A DNA stretch of 64,000 nucleotides from Ensifer adhaerens. GTDB lineage: Bacteria; Pseudomonadota; Alphaproteobacteria; Rhizobiales; Rhizobiaceae. Below, in pieces: positions 55,111 to 63,902 of the stretch. The notes beneath the pieces are model-generated. The model saw only the letters and a program-made list of their open reading frames with translations, was not told the DNA's origin and ran no database searches. How positions within the stretch are numbered: the stretch's first letter is position 1; the number at the start of each line of letters is the position of its first letter. The translations under genes and the position numbers were made by a program. The stretch lies in NCBI RefSeq assembly GCF_013283195.1, contig NZ_JABEKT010000001.1, forward strand, positions 1,400,795 to 1,464,794, read 5' to 3'.

Positions 55111-55316
55111 CGACCACCTGTCGGCGCGCAATCGCAGTTGCACTCCGCCGCCTTCGGCCACGGCCACCCGGGAAAAGGCAGGTCGCCGAGTTCGCGCCCG
55201 TCCATGCGTTCGAGATCGGGATGTCGCAACGGATCGCGCGCCCAGGAGAGCAAGGCGTCCTGGCGGGTATCGGTCAAAAATCGAGTCGGTTTCAACAAGG
55301 AGAAAATCTTCAGCAT
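55107..55316 (-). CDS. Small hypothetical protein coupled to MmcQ/YjbR gene
   Basis: A 69-aa protein starting MLKIFSLLKPTRFLTDTRQD, with ALLSWARDPLRHPDLERM and DGRELGDLPF. The M-x2-REL-x-DL segment recalls the DUF1127-like small-protein motif. A C-terminal CNCDC cluster could bind a metal. AAAGGAT precedes the ATG. The 4-nt overlap with the downstream YjbR gene argues that it is translated. Divergent from the LysR regulator. Confidence 0.7.
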   Translation of the reverse strand: MLKIFSLLKPTRFLTDTRQDALLSWARDPLRHPDLERMDGRELGDLPFPGWPWPKAAECNCDCAPTGGR

Positions 55317-55406
55317 GGCGGACCATCCTTTCGATGTTTCCGAGCATCCGCCTGTTTGGCCAAAGTTTCAATTGAGATTGCCGAGAGGGCGATTTAGAAA
55401 AACTAT

Positions 55407-56348
55407 ATGAAGGAACTGAATGCCATTCATCTGAACGGCTTGCGCGCGGTCGAAGCGGCCGGTCGGCTTGGCTCGCTGGCGGCTGCCGCCGAGGAATTGG
55501 CGGTGACCGCGGGGGCCGTCAGCCAGCAGATCGCCAAGACCGAGGCGCAGCTCGGACGCATCCTGTTCGAGCGCACGCCGCGCGGGCTGGTCCCCACGGA
55601 TTTCGGCCGGCTGTTGCTGGCGCGGCTGAGCAGTGCCTTCGGCGAGCTCGCCGAGGCTGTTGCCCTGGCGCGACGGCGGGATGAATCGGTGTTGACGATT
55701 TCCGTTGCTCCAGTCTTCGCCGCACGCTGGCTGGTCTACCGGCTCAACCGTTTCGCCGAGCGCCATCCTGATATCAGGCTGCGCATCGACGCGACCACGA
55801 GGCTGGTCAATCTCGATACGTCCGATGTCGATGTCGGCATACGCGTCGGTGAGGGGCGCTGGCCCGGGGTCAAATCGGAATTGTTGCTGGAGCAGGAAGT
55901 CTTCCCGGTTTGCTCGCCGGCGATGGCGGAGAACCTGCGCGAGCCTGCAGATATTCTAAAGATCCCGGCCGTCATCGACGGCCATTCGATGTTCTCCTGG
56001 GAGGTCTGGCTGCGCGAGGTCGGGCTTTCCGGTGCCGAACTGGGGGTGCGTCATACCTTCAACGAGGCCTCGCTGGTCCTCGATGCGGCGATCGCCGGGC
56101 AGGGGGTCATGCTCGCCTGGCAGACGCTTGCCGGTTTCGCCGTGACCGAAGGCAGCCTCGTCGTTCCCTTCGGCATCCGCGCCAGAACCGGTTACGGCCA
56201 CTATTTCGTCAGCTCGCCTTCGAGGCGCGAGAGCAAGGCCACGACCGCCTTCAAGCGTTGGGTTCGCGACGAGGTCGAAGAGGGCATGCGACTGCTCGAC
56301 CTCAAGGCGCCACGTAGCCGTTTCAAGCCCGCGACGCCGAGAGATTAG
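55407..56348 (+). CDS. LysR-family transcriptional regulator (GcvA-like)
   Basis: A 313-aa LysR-type regulator. The N-terminal winged HTH (about 6-65) has GLRAVEAAGRLGSLAAAAEELAVTAGAVSQQIAKTEAQLG and FERTPRGLVPT. The effector domain (about 90-295) has SVAPVFAARWLVYRLNRFAERHPDIRLRI and GIRVGEGRWPGVKSELLLEQEVFPVCSP, as in the GcvA subfamily. Divergent from the small gene and YjbR gene, which may be its targets. Effector unknown. Confidence 0.93.
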   Translation: MKELNAIHLNGLRAVEAAGRLGSLAAAAEELAVTAGAVSQQIAKTEAQLGRILFERTPRGLVPTDFGRLLLARLSSAFGELAEAVALARRRDESVLTISVAPVFAARWLVYRLNRFAERHPDIRLRIDATTRLVNLDTSDVDVGIRVGEGRWPGVKSELLLEQEVFPVCSPAMAENLREPADILKIPAVIDGHSMFSWEVWLREVGLSGAELGVRHTFNEASLVLDAAIAGQGVMLAWQTLAGFAVTEGSLVVPFGIRARTGYGHYFVSSPSRRESKATTAFKRWVRDEVEEGMRLLDLKAPRSRFKPATPRD

Positions 56349-56384
56349 TGTCGCTTCAAGGGCGTGATGGTCGATGCCGTAAGC

Positions 56385-57044
56385 CTACGCGGCTTCCGTC
56401 GACCGAACCTCCATCATCGCCTTGAAGGCCGGGCGCGACTGGCAGCGCGCAAGCCACGCCGTGACCTTCGTGTGACGGTCGAACAGGTCCGCCTGGCTCA
56501 TGGCGTAGCGGAAGACCTCCGCCACGTTGAGGTCGGCAACGGTGAAGCGGTCTCCAACGATATGGTCGCGACCTTCGAGATGGCTTTCGAGAAAGGCGAA
56601 GGCCCTGCCCAATGCCGCGACCGCGGTCGCGATCTTGGCCCTGCCTTCATCATTGTTTTCGGTGCCGGCGTCGTGGGTGAGAATGATGCGCACGGCGTGC
56701 GGCTCGACTTCGGTCGCCGCCCACATCGTCCAGTTGCCCATCAGACCTTCTTCTCTGATGTCGGCTGGTGCAAGCGGTCCGCCATACTTGCGGGCGAGAT
56801 AGAGATTGTTGGCAAGGGATTCCGTCAGAACAAGGCCATCGTCTTCGATCGCCGGGATCAGGCCCATCGGGTTGACGGCAAGGAAGCTTGCCGATTTGGT
56901 GTTGATGGGCGCGTCGTCCGCCAGCGGATCGGCCAGCCGATAGGACTGCTTCACGGGAACAGACTTGAAGGGAATGCCCAGCTCTCCCGCCATCCAGTAA
57001 TTGCGCGATGCGCGCGAGCGATAGACGCCATAGATCGTCAGCAT
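56385..57044 (-). CDS. Glutathione S-transferase family protein
   Basis: A 219-aa GST. The thioredoxin-like domain has [22 protein letters not shown] (catalytic Ser region YRSRASR) and [32 protein letters not shown]. The helical C-terminal domain contains [18 protein letters not shown] with the N-capping box. ATG 57044 has GGAGGAGGAAAC upstream; a longer frame is less likely. Convergent with the LysR gene. Distinct from the GST at 51153. Substrate unknown. Confidence 0.92.
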   Translation of the reverse strand: MLTIYGVYRSRASRNYWMAGELGIPFKSVPVKQSYRLADPLADDAPINTKSASFLAVNPMGLIPAIEDDGLVLTESLANNLYLARKYGGPLAPADIREEGLMGNWTMWAATEVEPHAVRIILTHDAGTENNDEGRAKIATAVAALGRAFAFLESHLEGRDHIVGDRFTVADLNVAEVFRYAMSQADLFDRHTKVTAWLARCQSRPAFKAMMEVRSTEAA

Positions 57045-57252
57045 GTCCGGTTTCCTCCTCCGTTTTTCCTCCTCCGTCTTAGGCAAACACGGGCCGCACA
57101 AGAAGCCGCAGGCGTTGATATCCGCCATGAAATCTTTTGATGAAACGATCGGTGCGGCGCCTTGGCCGCTTGTCTTTCAAGCCTTTGCGCTCTAGCAATC
57201 CCAACAACGATCGGGGGCTTGATTGACGCGACAGCGGCGAGAATGGGTAAAG

Positions 57253-57618
57253 ATGGATCTGCCAGCACGCATCCTGTGCGCGCTGATCCTCGTCTTTTCC
57301 GTCCTGGCCCAGCCGCCGGCGGGCGCTTCCATGCCGGTCATGCCGGAGATGGCAGCCTATGTGCTGCCGGACGGATCGTTTGCCGACCTCTGCCTGACCG
57401 GTCATGCTGCGCAAGATGGCAAGGGCCGCACCAGCAGCCATGCGTGCCAATCCTGCTGCCTTGCCGCCCCCGTGGCCCTGCCGACGCCACAGGCATTTCA
57501 GGGCAGGTTCTCTTCCGGAATCTTTGTGCGCTCCTCGCTGGCGGCCGAGCTTCTGCTCGCCCGACCGGTGCTTTTGGCTGGCCTCGGACCGCGCGCGCCT
57601 CCACAATTCCTCGCCTGA
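57253..57618 (+). CDS. DUF2946-like secreted protein
   Basis: A 121-aa protein. N-terminal signal/TM (ARILCALILVFSVLAQPPAGAS), a central Cys-rich motif SSHACQSCCLAAP, and a hydrophobic C-terminal ALLARPVLLAGLGPRAPP-type tail. The H-x-C-x2-C-C motif and size match DUF2946-type proteins often located beside PepSY or metal-uptake genes. ATG 57253 is preferred to ATG 57223 because the signal peptide starts there. The next gene, a PepSY-TM protein, is 158 bp away. A metal or haem link is an inference. Confidence 0.65.
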   Translation: MDLPARILCALILVFSVLAQPPAGASMPVMPEMAAYVLPDGSFADLCLTGHAAQDGKGRTSSHACQSCCLAAPVALPTPQAFQGRFSSGIFVRSSLAAELLLARPVLLAGLGPRAPPQFLA

Positions 57619-57776
57619 TCTGCGCCTGAAGGGGTGAGCGGAAGGCAGCGACACCGACGCCGAGAGCATCTCGGTGGGCCTGGTCGCTTCCGGAGCCGGC
57701 TCAGCCACTACATCCACACTTCAAGCAAGGGGCAAGTCGCTGGCTCTTCATGCCGGCCCTTACCCGGGGGACACCC

Positions 57777-59153
57777 ATGACGACCGCATCTCTTTCCGGC
57801 TCCGCGCGACTGCCTGATGTCGCCGAGCGCGGCATTTCGCTCTATCGCGCCATCTGGCGCTGGCACTTCTTCGCCGGCCTTCTGGTTATTCCGTTCATGA
57901 TCAGCCTTGCCGTCACCGGCGGGCTCTACCTCTTCAACGACGAGATCGATGATACGCTGTTTGCCTACCGCAATATCGTTCCGGTCGGGGAGGCGCCGCT
58001 GCAGCCCTCGGTGATCGTTGCCAACGCTGTCGAGGCAGTGCCGGGCAGTGCTGCGGTCGCCTATCGCACGCCTGGTGGCGCCGACCGGTCTGCACGCGTG
58101 ACCGTGGGTGTTGGCGCCGGCAGGATGATGGTCTACGTCGATCCTTATACCGCCGACATTCTTGACATGGTCGCCCCGAGCGACGAGTTCAACCGGGTGG
58201 TCGAGAACCTGCACAGCCTGGATTTTTTCGGCAAGCGCGTCGAAATCATCATTGAAATCGTCGCCGGCTTTGCGATCCTGCTCGTCTTTACAGGCGTCTA
58301 TCTCTGGTGGCCGCGGCAGCAGACCGGTGGCGTGATCACCGTTCGCGGCACGCCGGCGCGACGCGTGTTCTGGCGCGACCTGCATGCGGTCACCGGCATC
58401 GCCTCGGCGCTTTTGATCGTCTTTCTCGCCTTCTCCGGCCTTCTCTGGTCCGGCTATTGGGGGTCGACGGTCAATGGCAAGCTGACGGCGGCCGGCCTCG
58501 GCTACCCCGCCCAACTCTGGGACGACGTTCCGACTTCCACCAAGGTGTCGACCGACGTGCTTTCCAAGGCCGGCTGGCTGGTGGAAAACGCGCCGGTGCC
58601 CCTGTCGACCACGGATGGCGCTTCGGTCCCTTCCATCGGGATCGACAGGGCCGTGGCGATTGCCGATGAGGCCGGCATGCTGCCCGGTTATGAACTGGCC
58701 ATTCCCGGCGACGAGGCCGGCGTCTATACCGCAGCCATCTTTCCGGCCGACCTTTCGCGCGAACGCACGATCCATATCGATCAGTACTCCGGCAAGCCGC
58801 TGGTCGATATCGCCTTTGGCCAGTACCCGCCGCTCGGCAAGGCGATCGAGTGGGGCATCAACGTCCACAAGGGGCAGGAATGGGGGCTGTTCAACCAACT
58901 GCTGATGCTCACGACCTGCCTTGCGATCATATTCGTATCGGTTTCGGCGGTCGTCATGTGGTGGAAGCGACGCCCAGCCGGACGCATCGGCGTGCCGCCG
59001 ATGCCGCCGCGCCGTAGCATCTACGCGGGATTGTGGCTGATGGCGCTGCTGTTCGGGCTCGCTTTTCCGCTGACCGGTATCGCGATCGTCGTGATGATCG
59101 TCGTGGACCAGGCACTGATGCTGTTTGCGCCAATGCGCAGGGTCCTGTCCTGA
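57777..59153 (+). CDS. PepSY-associated transmembrane protein
   Basis: A 458-aa membrane protein of the PepSY-TM family. TM1 is WHFFAGLLVIPFMISLAVTGGLYLF, with the motif IWRWHFFAGL. A PepSY-like periplasmic part follows, then IIIEIVAGFAILLVFTGVYLWWPRQQ, FWRDLHAVTGIASALLIVFLAFSGLLWSG, and a C-terminal TM bundle (LLMLTTCLAIIFVSVSAVVMWWKRR, LWLMALLFGLAFPLTGIAIVVMIVVDQ). Conserved His in WRWHFFAG, RDLHAVTG and INVHKGQ may bind haem or metal. Often linked to siderophore or iron reduction. ATG 57777 is selected. It follows the DUF2946-like gene. Confidence 0.92.
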   Translation: MTTASLSGSARLPDVAERGISLYRAIWRWHFFAGLLVIPFMISLAVTGGLYLFNDEIDDTLFAYRNIVPVGEAPLQPSVIVANAVEAVPGSAAVAYRTPGGADRSARVTVGVGAGRMMVYVDPYTADILDMVAPSDEFNRVVENLHSLDFFGKRVEIIIEIVAGFAILLVFTGVYLWWPRQQTGGVITVRGTPARRVFWRDLHAVTGIASALLIVFLAFSGLLWSGYWGSTVNGKLTAAGLGYPAQLWDDVPTSTKVSTDVLSKAGWLVENAPVPLSTTDGASVPSIGIDRAVAIADEAGMLPGYELAIPGDEAGVYTAAIFPADLSRERTIHIDQYSGKPLVDIAFGQYPPLGKAIEWGINVHKGQEWGLFNQLLMLTTCLAIIFVSVSAVVMWWKRRPAGRIGVPPMPPRRSIYAGLWLMALLFGLAFPLTGIAIVVMIVVDQALMLFAPMRRVLS

Positions 59154-59317
59154 TTTGGCGTGGGGCGGCTCGCGCCGCCCCATCTTTCCGGCTATGCTAG
59201 TGCCAGATGCAACCTCCGCACGTTTTTTCTTGTGTTATTTAGGGAAGGCTAACCTTTGGCCGCCTATCGTGGGTTGGGGAAGACGGACGATCTCGACACT
59301 GCTTCCGGAGGCCTTAC

Positions 59318-61651
59318 TTGGCGAAGAACACCTCCCGCAATCCGCGTTACGCTGCCCTCAATGCGGGCGGCAACGAGAATACGCGTCGCCTGATTGACGC
59401 GAGCACGCGTTTGGCCGAAGAAATGAGCCGGATCTTTCCCGCCGACCCCGATATTGCCGACCGGCACTATTGGCTGGAAACCATCATCAACCATGTACCG
59501 GATTACATCTACGCCAAGGATACCGACGGCCGTTTCCTCATTGCCAACCAGGTGACTGTCGCCGACAACGGCTTGGAATCGCTTCGCGATATCATCGGCA
59601 AGACCGATTTCGATCTGCATCCGCAGCATTTGGCCATGGCCATCGCCGAGGTGGAACGCCGGGTGATCGAAACGGGCGAGCCAATCTTTGGGATTGAAGA
59701 GCGTGCGATGGTCACCAAGGGCCGCGATCGCTGGCTGATGACCTCCAAGGTGCCGTTGCGCAACAAGAGCGGCAAGATCGTCGGCATCGTCGGCGTATCG
59801 CGCGACATCTCCGACCGAAAGGCGGCGGAACGCTTGCTCGAAGGTCAGGCGCACCTGCTGGAGATGATCGCCAATGGCCGGCCGCTCGACGAATTTTTCC
59901 GCGAACTGATCTTGCTGATCGAGGCGCTTATCCCTCGCATTCGCGGTTCGATCCTGATGCTGTCGCCTGATGGTCACCGTCTGCTTCACGGTGCGGCCCC
60001 GAATCTCGACGAAACCTATTGCGGCATGATTCACGGCGTGGAAATCGGCCCAAAGGCGGGTTCCTGTGGCACCGCCGCTTGGCGCGGCGAACAGGTGATC
60101 GTCGCCGATATCTTCGAAGATCCCCTCTGGGAGGATTATCGCGAGATCGTCCGACCCTACGAATTCCGGGCCTGCTGGTCGACGCCGATCCATTCTCGCG
60201 AGCGAAAGGTGCTCGGCACCTTTGCGCTGTACTCCGAGGCCGTGTGCGTTCCAGACGAGCAGCAGAAGGAACTGATCGCCATGGCCGCCCACCTGGCGGG
60301 CATTGCGATCGAGCGCAAGCAGGCTGAAGACCGCATCAGCTTCATGGCGCACCACGACGCGCTGACCGGCTTGCCCAACCGGGCGCTGTTCGAAGAGCAG
60401 GTCGCCGAAGCGCTTGAAGCGCTGCGTGGGACGGGGCAGTGGGCGGTGCTTGCCTTCCTCGACCTCGACAACTTCAAGCTCGTCAACGACACGCTCGGCC
60501 ATGCGGCGGGCGACGAACTGCTCAAGGTGACTGCCACGCGCATGCGCGCATCGGTGCGCAAGTCTGACATGGTCGTGCGGGTCGGTGGCGACGAGTTCAT
60601 CCTTCTTCTGAATGGCCTGCCCTGCGAGCGGGATGTCGTGCTTGCACGCCTTGAAGATATCCGGGCCGCAATCGCTGCTCCCATGCAGATCAACGGCCGC
60701 GGGCTGCAGGTCTCCTGCAGCATGGGCGTCGCCTGTTTTCCCAACCAGGGAAAGACTGTCGGCGAGTTGCTCGCCAACGCCGATATGGCGATGTATCGGG
60801 CGAAGGAGCTCGGCCGTAACAATCTGCAGGTCTTTACCGAGGAGATGGCAGACAAGGCCCACGAAAAACTGCTGAAGCAGGCGGAGCTGCGCCAGGCGAT
60901 CGCCCAGGACGAGTTTCTGCTGCATTTCCAGCCGCAGGTAAATCTCGAGACCGGTCGGGTCTTTGCCGCCGAAGCGCTGCTTCGCTGGCGGCATCCCGAG
61001 CGCGGCATGATTTCGCCGGGCGATTTCATTCCGCTGGCGGAGGAGACCGGGCTGATCGTGCCGATCGGCGATTGGGTGCTGCGCGCCGCTTGCCGTCAAT
61101 GCAAGGCCTGGCATGACGACGGGCTGCCGTTGCTGATCGTCAGCGTCAACGTCTCCGCACGACAGTTCCGCGAGCGAAACTGGGCGGCGCATGTCGCTGC
61201 CGTTCTCGCCGAGATCGGCCTCGATCCGCGGTTCCTGGAGTTGGAACTGACGGAGAGCCTGATCATGCAGGACGTGCCGGGTGCATTGGCGACGATGCAT
61301 GAGCTGGAGGCAATCGGCGTGCATCTGGCGATCGACGATTTCGGCACCGGATATTCAAGCCTTAGCGCGTTGAAACGGTTTCCCGTGCGTCGCCTGAAGA
61401 TCGATCGTTCCTTCGTCGAGGACATTCCAGCCGATGTCGACGACAAAGCCATTACGGCGGCGATCATATCGCTGGCGCAAAATCTCGGCCTCAGGGTTAT
61501 TGCCGAAGGGGTCGAGACCCAGGCGCAGGTAGATTTCCTGCGCCACAGCGGTTGCGACGAGATCCAGGGCTATTTCTTCAGCCGCCCGCTCGCATCCGCC
61601 GACTTCGAGGCGCTGTTGCGCCAGCCCGCCATGACAGCAGATGCTCCTTGA
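59318..61651 (+). CDS. PAS-GAF-GGDEF-EAL cyclic-di-GMP protein
   Basis: A 777-aa soluble signalling protein. PAS (about 48-170; HVPDYIYAKDTDGRFLIANQ, ISDRKAAERLL). GAF (about 185-335; SCGTAAWRGEQVIVADI, FRACWSTPIHSRERKVLGTF). GGDEF (about 345-500; intact GGDEF at 423-427). EAL (about 520-765; E552-A-L in AEALLRWRHPERG, ELTESLI, AIDDFGTGYSSL, IAEGVETQ). Both catalytic domains look intact, so net activity depends on the sensors. Start is TTG 59318 with GGAGG 6 nt upstream. No TM. Independent gene. Confidence 0.95.
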   Translation: MAKNTSRNPRYAALNAGGNENTRRLIDASTRLAEEMSRIFPADPDIADRHYWLETIINHVPDYIYAKDTDGRFLIANQVTVADNGLESLRDIIGKTDFDLHPQHLAMAIAEVERRVIETGEPIFGIEERAMVTKGRDRWLMTSKVPLRNKSGKIVGIVGVSRDISDRKAAERLLEGQAHLLEMIANGRPLDEFFRELILLIEALIPRIRGSILMLSPDGHRLLHGAAPNLDETYCGMIHGVEIGPKAGSCGTAAWRGEQVIVADIFEDPLWEDYREIVRPYEFRACWSTPIHSRERKVLGTFALYSEAVCVPDEQQKELIAMAAHLAGIAIERKQAEDRISFMAHHDALTGLPNRALFEEQVAEALEALRGTGQWAVLAFLDLDNFKLVNDTLGHAAGDELLKVTATRMRASVRKSDMVVRVGGDEFILLLNGLPCERDVVLARLEDIRAAIAAPMQINGRGLQVSCSMGVACFPNQGKTVGELLANADMAMYRAKELGRNNLQVFTEEMADKAHEKLLKQAELRQAIAQDEFLLHFQPQVNLETGRVFAAEALLRWRHPERGMISPGDFIPLAEETGLIVPIGDWVLRAACRQCKAWHDDGLPLLIVSVNVSARQFRERNWAAHVAAVLAEIGLDPRFLELELTESLIMQDVPGALATMHELEAIGVHLAIDDFGTGYSSLSALKRFPVRRLKIDRSFVEDIPADVDDKAITAAIISLAQNLGLRVIAEGVETQAQVDFLRHSGCDEIQGYFFSRPLASADFEALLRQPAMTADAP

Positions 61652-61832
61652 TCCGCGCCGTTGCACGCGCCGTGTTGCCATCGGAAACGTGATCCGACGT
61701 TTGCTGACACAAGCCTCGTTCCAGCCGTAGATGCCAGCATTCTTACATTGGGCGGGTCTGCGCGAATCGTTTCGTTAATCAATTTCGTGCAGCACTCCAG
61801 TTCGTCGCCGCACTCAAGCCTTTCAGAGTTCG

Positions 61833-62621
61833 ATGTCCTCTTCAGTCATTTTTTCCCGCCGCCAGTTCCTCCGCACATCAGGCATCGCGCTTGCTTCTGC
61901 AGGTCTTGCAAGCTGTACGTCCTCGATGAACACCGACCGTTTCCGTCAGGAAACCGCGCCGGTGTTCCGCAATCCTGCTCTTGAGGGGCGTTGGGTCGAT
62001 CCGCGTGCCGAGGGCATTCTGGAAGGCCCGATCGGTGAAGGCCCGCAGCCGACCGGTCTGCCGCCCCAGAGCGCCTATTATGGCGACATCTATGCTGCGG
62101 TCGACGATGGCGGTTATCAGATCCCGGCCGTGCCCTACCGCCAGATCGACGCGCGGTTTTATCGGCAGGAAGTCAGCGATCCCTTTGGCGAGCGCCCGGG
62201 CACCATTGTCGTCGATACCGGCGACCGGTTCCTCTATCTGATCCAGCCGGGTGGCAGCGCGCTGCGCTACGGTGTCGGTCTCGGTCGCGAGGGCTTTGCC
62301 TGGAATGGTCGTGGCGTCATCCAGTGGAAGGCAAAGTGGCCCCGTTGGACGCCGCCCGATTCGATGATCGCCCGTCAGCCGCAACTGGCGAAATTTTCCG
62401 CCGGCAACGGCGGCATGGCGCCGGGGGTCAACAACCCGCTGGGTGCCCGCGCGCTCTACATCTTCCAGAATGGGCAGGATACGCTTTATCGCGTGCACGG
62501 CTCGCCCGAATGGAAGTCAATCGGCAAAGCCGTGTCGTCCGGCTGCGTGCGCATGCTCAACCAGGATGTCATGGATCTCTACGATCGCGTGCGCGGCAAG
62601 GCGCCGATCCTCGTCGTCTGA
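61833..62621 (+). CDS. L,D-transpeptidase (YkuD/ErfK)
   Basis: A 262-aa L,D-transpeptidase. The N-terminus has a twin-arginine-like SRRQFLRTSGIALASAGL and a lipobox GLASC (C28), so it may be a Tat-exported lipoprotein. The YkuD domain (about 125-262) starts at TIVVDTGDRFLYLIQPGG. The catalytic block has H222 in VHGSPEWK and C238 in SSGCVRM. It forms 3-3 cross-links or anchors lipoproteins to peptidoglycan; rhizobial genomes carry many paralogues. Length is normal. Confidence 0.94.
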   Translation: MSSSVIFSRRQFLRTSGIALASAGLASCTSSMNTDRFRQETAPVFRNPALEGRWVDPRAEGILEGPIGEGPQPTGLPPQSAYYGDIYAAVDDGGYQIPAVPYRQIDARFYRQEVSDPFGERPGTIVVDTGDRFLYLIQPGGSALRYGVGLGREGFAWNGRGVIQWKAKWPRWTPPDSMIARQPQLAKFSAGNGGMAPGVNNPLGARALYIFQNGQDTLYRVHGSPEWKSIGKAVSSGCVRMLNQDVMDLYDRVRGKAPILVV

Positions 62622-62769
62622 TCCGCTATTGCGTACCGCGCGTCAAAATAATTCGGATGCCCGATCTGCGGCATCCCGGTTTGCTGTGACGCACGCAGAC
62701 TGAGCCTCATGATCTGCACGCTACTCAAGGCCTGAATTCAGGTGGTGGGCCGCTCCGCAACGACGGCGA

Positions 62770-63246
62770 TCAGTTTTCGCTCTCGCTGGACGAGAGCCGT
62801 CGGGCCAACTGGTGCAGGGATTCCCGAATCTCTCCGGCTTCCTCCAGGCTGCAACCCGATGCCTTGCCGATATCCGCCAGAATACCGAAGGCCTCCGTCT
62901 TGAGCTCACGGCCCTTGTCGGTCAGGCTGACGATCACCTGCCGTTCGTCGCCAGGATCCCGTAGGCGAGCGACATACCCTGCCGCCTCCAGCCGTTTGAG
63001 GAGAGGGGACAGTGTTCCCGAATCCAGCCCGATCTCCTCGCCGATCCGCTTGACCGTCATCCCGTCCTGTTGCCAGAGCGCCAGCAGCACGAGATATTGC
63101 GGGTAGGTGAGGCCGAAACGATCGAGCAGCGGTTTGTACGCGCGCGTGAAGGCGTGGGCGGCAGAATAGACGGCAAAACAGAGCTGTTTGCCGAGCGTCA
63201 GCGCTTCGTCGGGGATCGCTTCGAATGGTGCCGCTTTCGTCGTCAT
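62770..63246 (-). CDS. ohrR: MarR-family peroxide regulator OhrR
   Basis: A 158-aa MarR-type repressor. The redox-sensing Cys is C23 in GKQLCFAVYSA, at the OhrR position. The winged HTH holds LTYPQYLVLLALWQQDGMTVKRIGEEIGLDSGTLSPLLKRLE and the wing DPGDERQVIVSLT. It is divergent from ohr with AT-rich palindromes in between, the standard arrangement. Oxidation of C23 by organic peroxide releases it from DNA (established for the family). ATG 63246 rather than 63288 is chosen. Confidence 0.95.
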   Translation of the reverse strand: MTTKAAPFEAIPDEALTLGKQLCFAVYSAAHAFTRAYKPLLDRFGLTYPQYLVLLALWQQDGMTVKRIGEEIGLDSGTLSPLLKRLEAAGYVARLRDPGDERQVIVSLTDKGRELKTEAFGILADIGKASGCSLEEAGEIRESLHQLARRLSSSESEN

Positions 63247-63284
63247 TCCCGTATTGTCGCAAATTTGGGTCGAAAATGCAATTT

Positions 63285-63321
63285 GCAAAATTAATTTGCG
63301 TACAATTTAATTTTGCGATAC
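63285..63321. promoter_or_regulatory. OhrR operator region
   Basis: GCAAA-ATTAA-TTTGC (63285-63299) and TACAATTTAATTTTGC (63301-63316), adjacent AT-rich imperfect palindromes between ohrR and ohr, resembling TACAATT-type OhrR boxes. Confidence 0.7.
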
Positions 63322-63363
63322 ACGTTCTCCATCGACATTGAAACCGCACAGGAGACCCCGCCA

Positions 63364-63786
63364 ATGCCCATTCTCTATCGTACCACAGCATCCGCAACTG
63401 GTGGCCGCGCCGGCCAGGCCAAGAGCGCTGATGGCGTTCTCGACGTCACGCTGACCGTGCCGAAGGAACTGGGCGGCGACGGCGCCCGCGGCACCAACCC
63501 TGAGCAGCTTTTTGCCGCCGGCTATTCCGCCTGCTTCCTCGGCGCGCTCAAGTTCGTCGCTGGCAAGGAGAAGGTAAAGCTTCCCGAAGATACCACCGTG
63601 ACGGGCACGGTCGGCATCGGCCCGCGCGAAGATGGCACCGGTTTCGGTATCGACGCTGCACTCGAAATCTCGTCGCCGGGCGTCGACAAGGCGGTGCTCG
63701 AAGACCTCGTCCAGAAGGCACATATCGTTTGCCCCTACAGCCACGCGACCAAGGGCAATATCGACGTCAAGCTGACGGTCGCCTGA
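63364..63786 (+). CDS. ohr: Organic hydroperoxide resistance protein Ohr
   Basis: A 140-aa thiol peroxidase reducing organic hydroperoxides, in the cytoplasm. The two catalytic Cys are C57 in [10 protein letters not shown] and C123 in [14 protein letters not shown], both with family context. N-terminal [17 protein letters not shown]-type sequence and [12 protein letters not shown] are typical. Regulated by the divergent OhrR. ATG 63364 has GGAG upstream. A strong terminator follows. Confidence 0.97.
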   Translation: MPILYRTTASATGGRAGQAKSADGVLDVTLTVPKELGGDGARGTNPEQLFAAGYSACFLGALKFVAGKEKVKLPEDTTVTGTVGIGPREDGTGFGIDAALEISSPGVDKAVLEDLVQKAHIVCPYSHATKGNIDVKLTVA

Positions 63787-63810
63787 GACCTGCTCCCATC
63801 CGGAAGTAAC

Positions 63811-63843
63811 AAAGCCCGGCGGGTTGGTTCCCGCCGGGCTTTG
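63811..63843 (+). terminator. Rho-independent terminator after ohr
   Basis: AAAGCCCGGCGGG and CCCGCCGGGCTTT, perfect 13-bp arms with a 7-nt loop and a TTTGCTGTTTTT tail, 24 bp past the stop. Confidence 0.85.
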
Positions 63844-63902
63844 CTGTTTTTCAATGACGGGGAGGGAGCGCGCGCCGTTTCCCGAACATGCCTGCGGCAG
63901 TA

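Noticed and set aside
57619-57776. Cobalamin or metal riboswitch before the PepSY gene
   Set aside because: Only a simple CACCGA/TCGGTG hairpin is visible; the conserved core elements of known riboswitch classes are missing.
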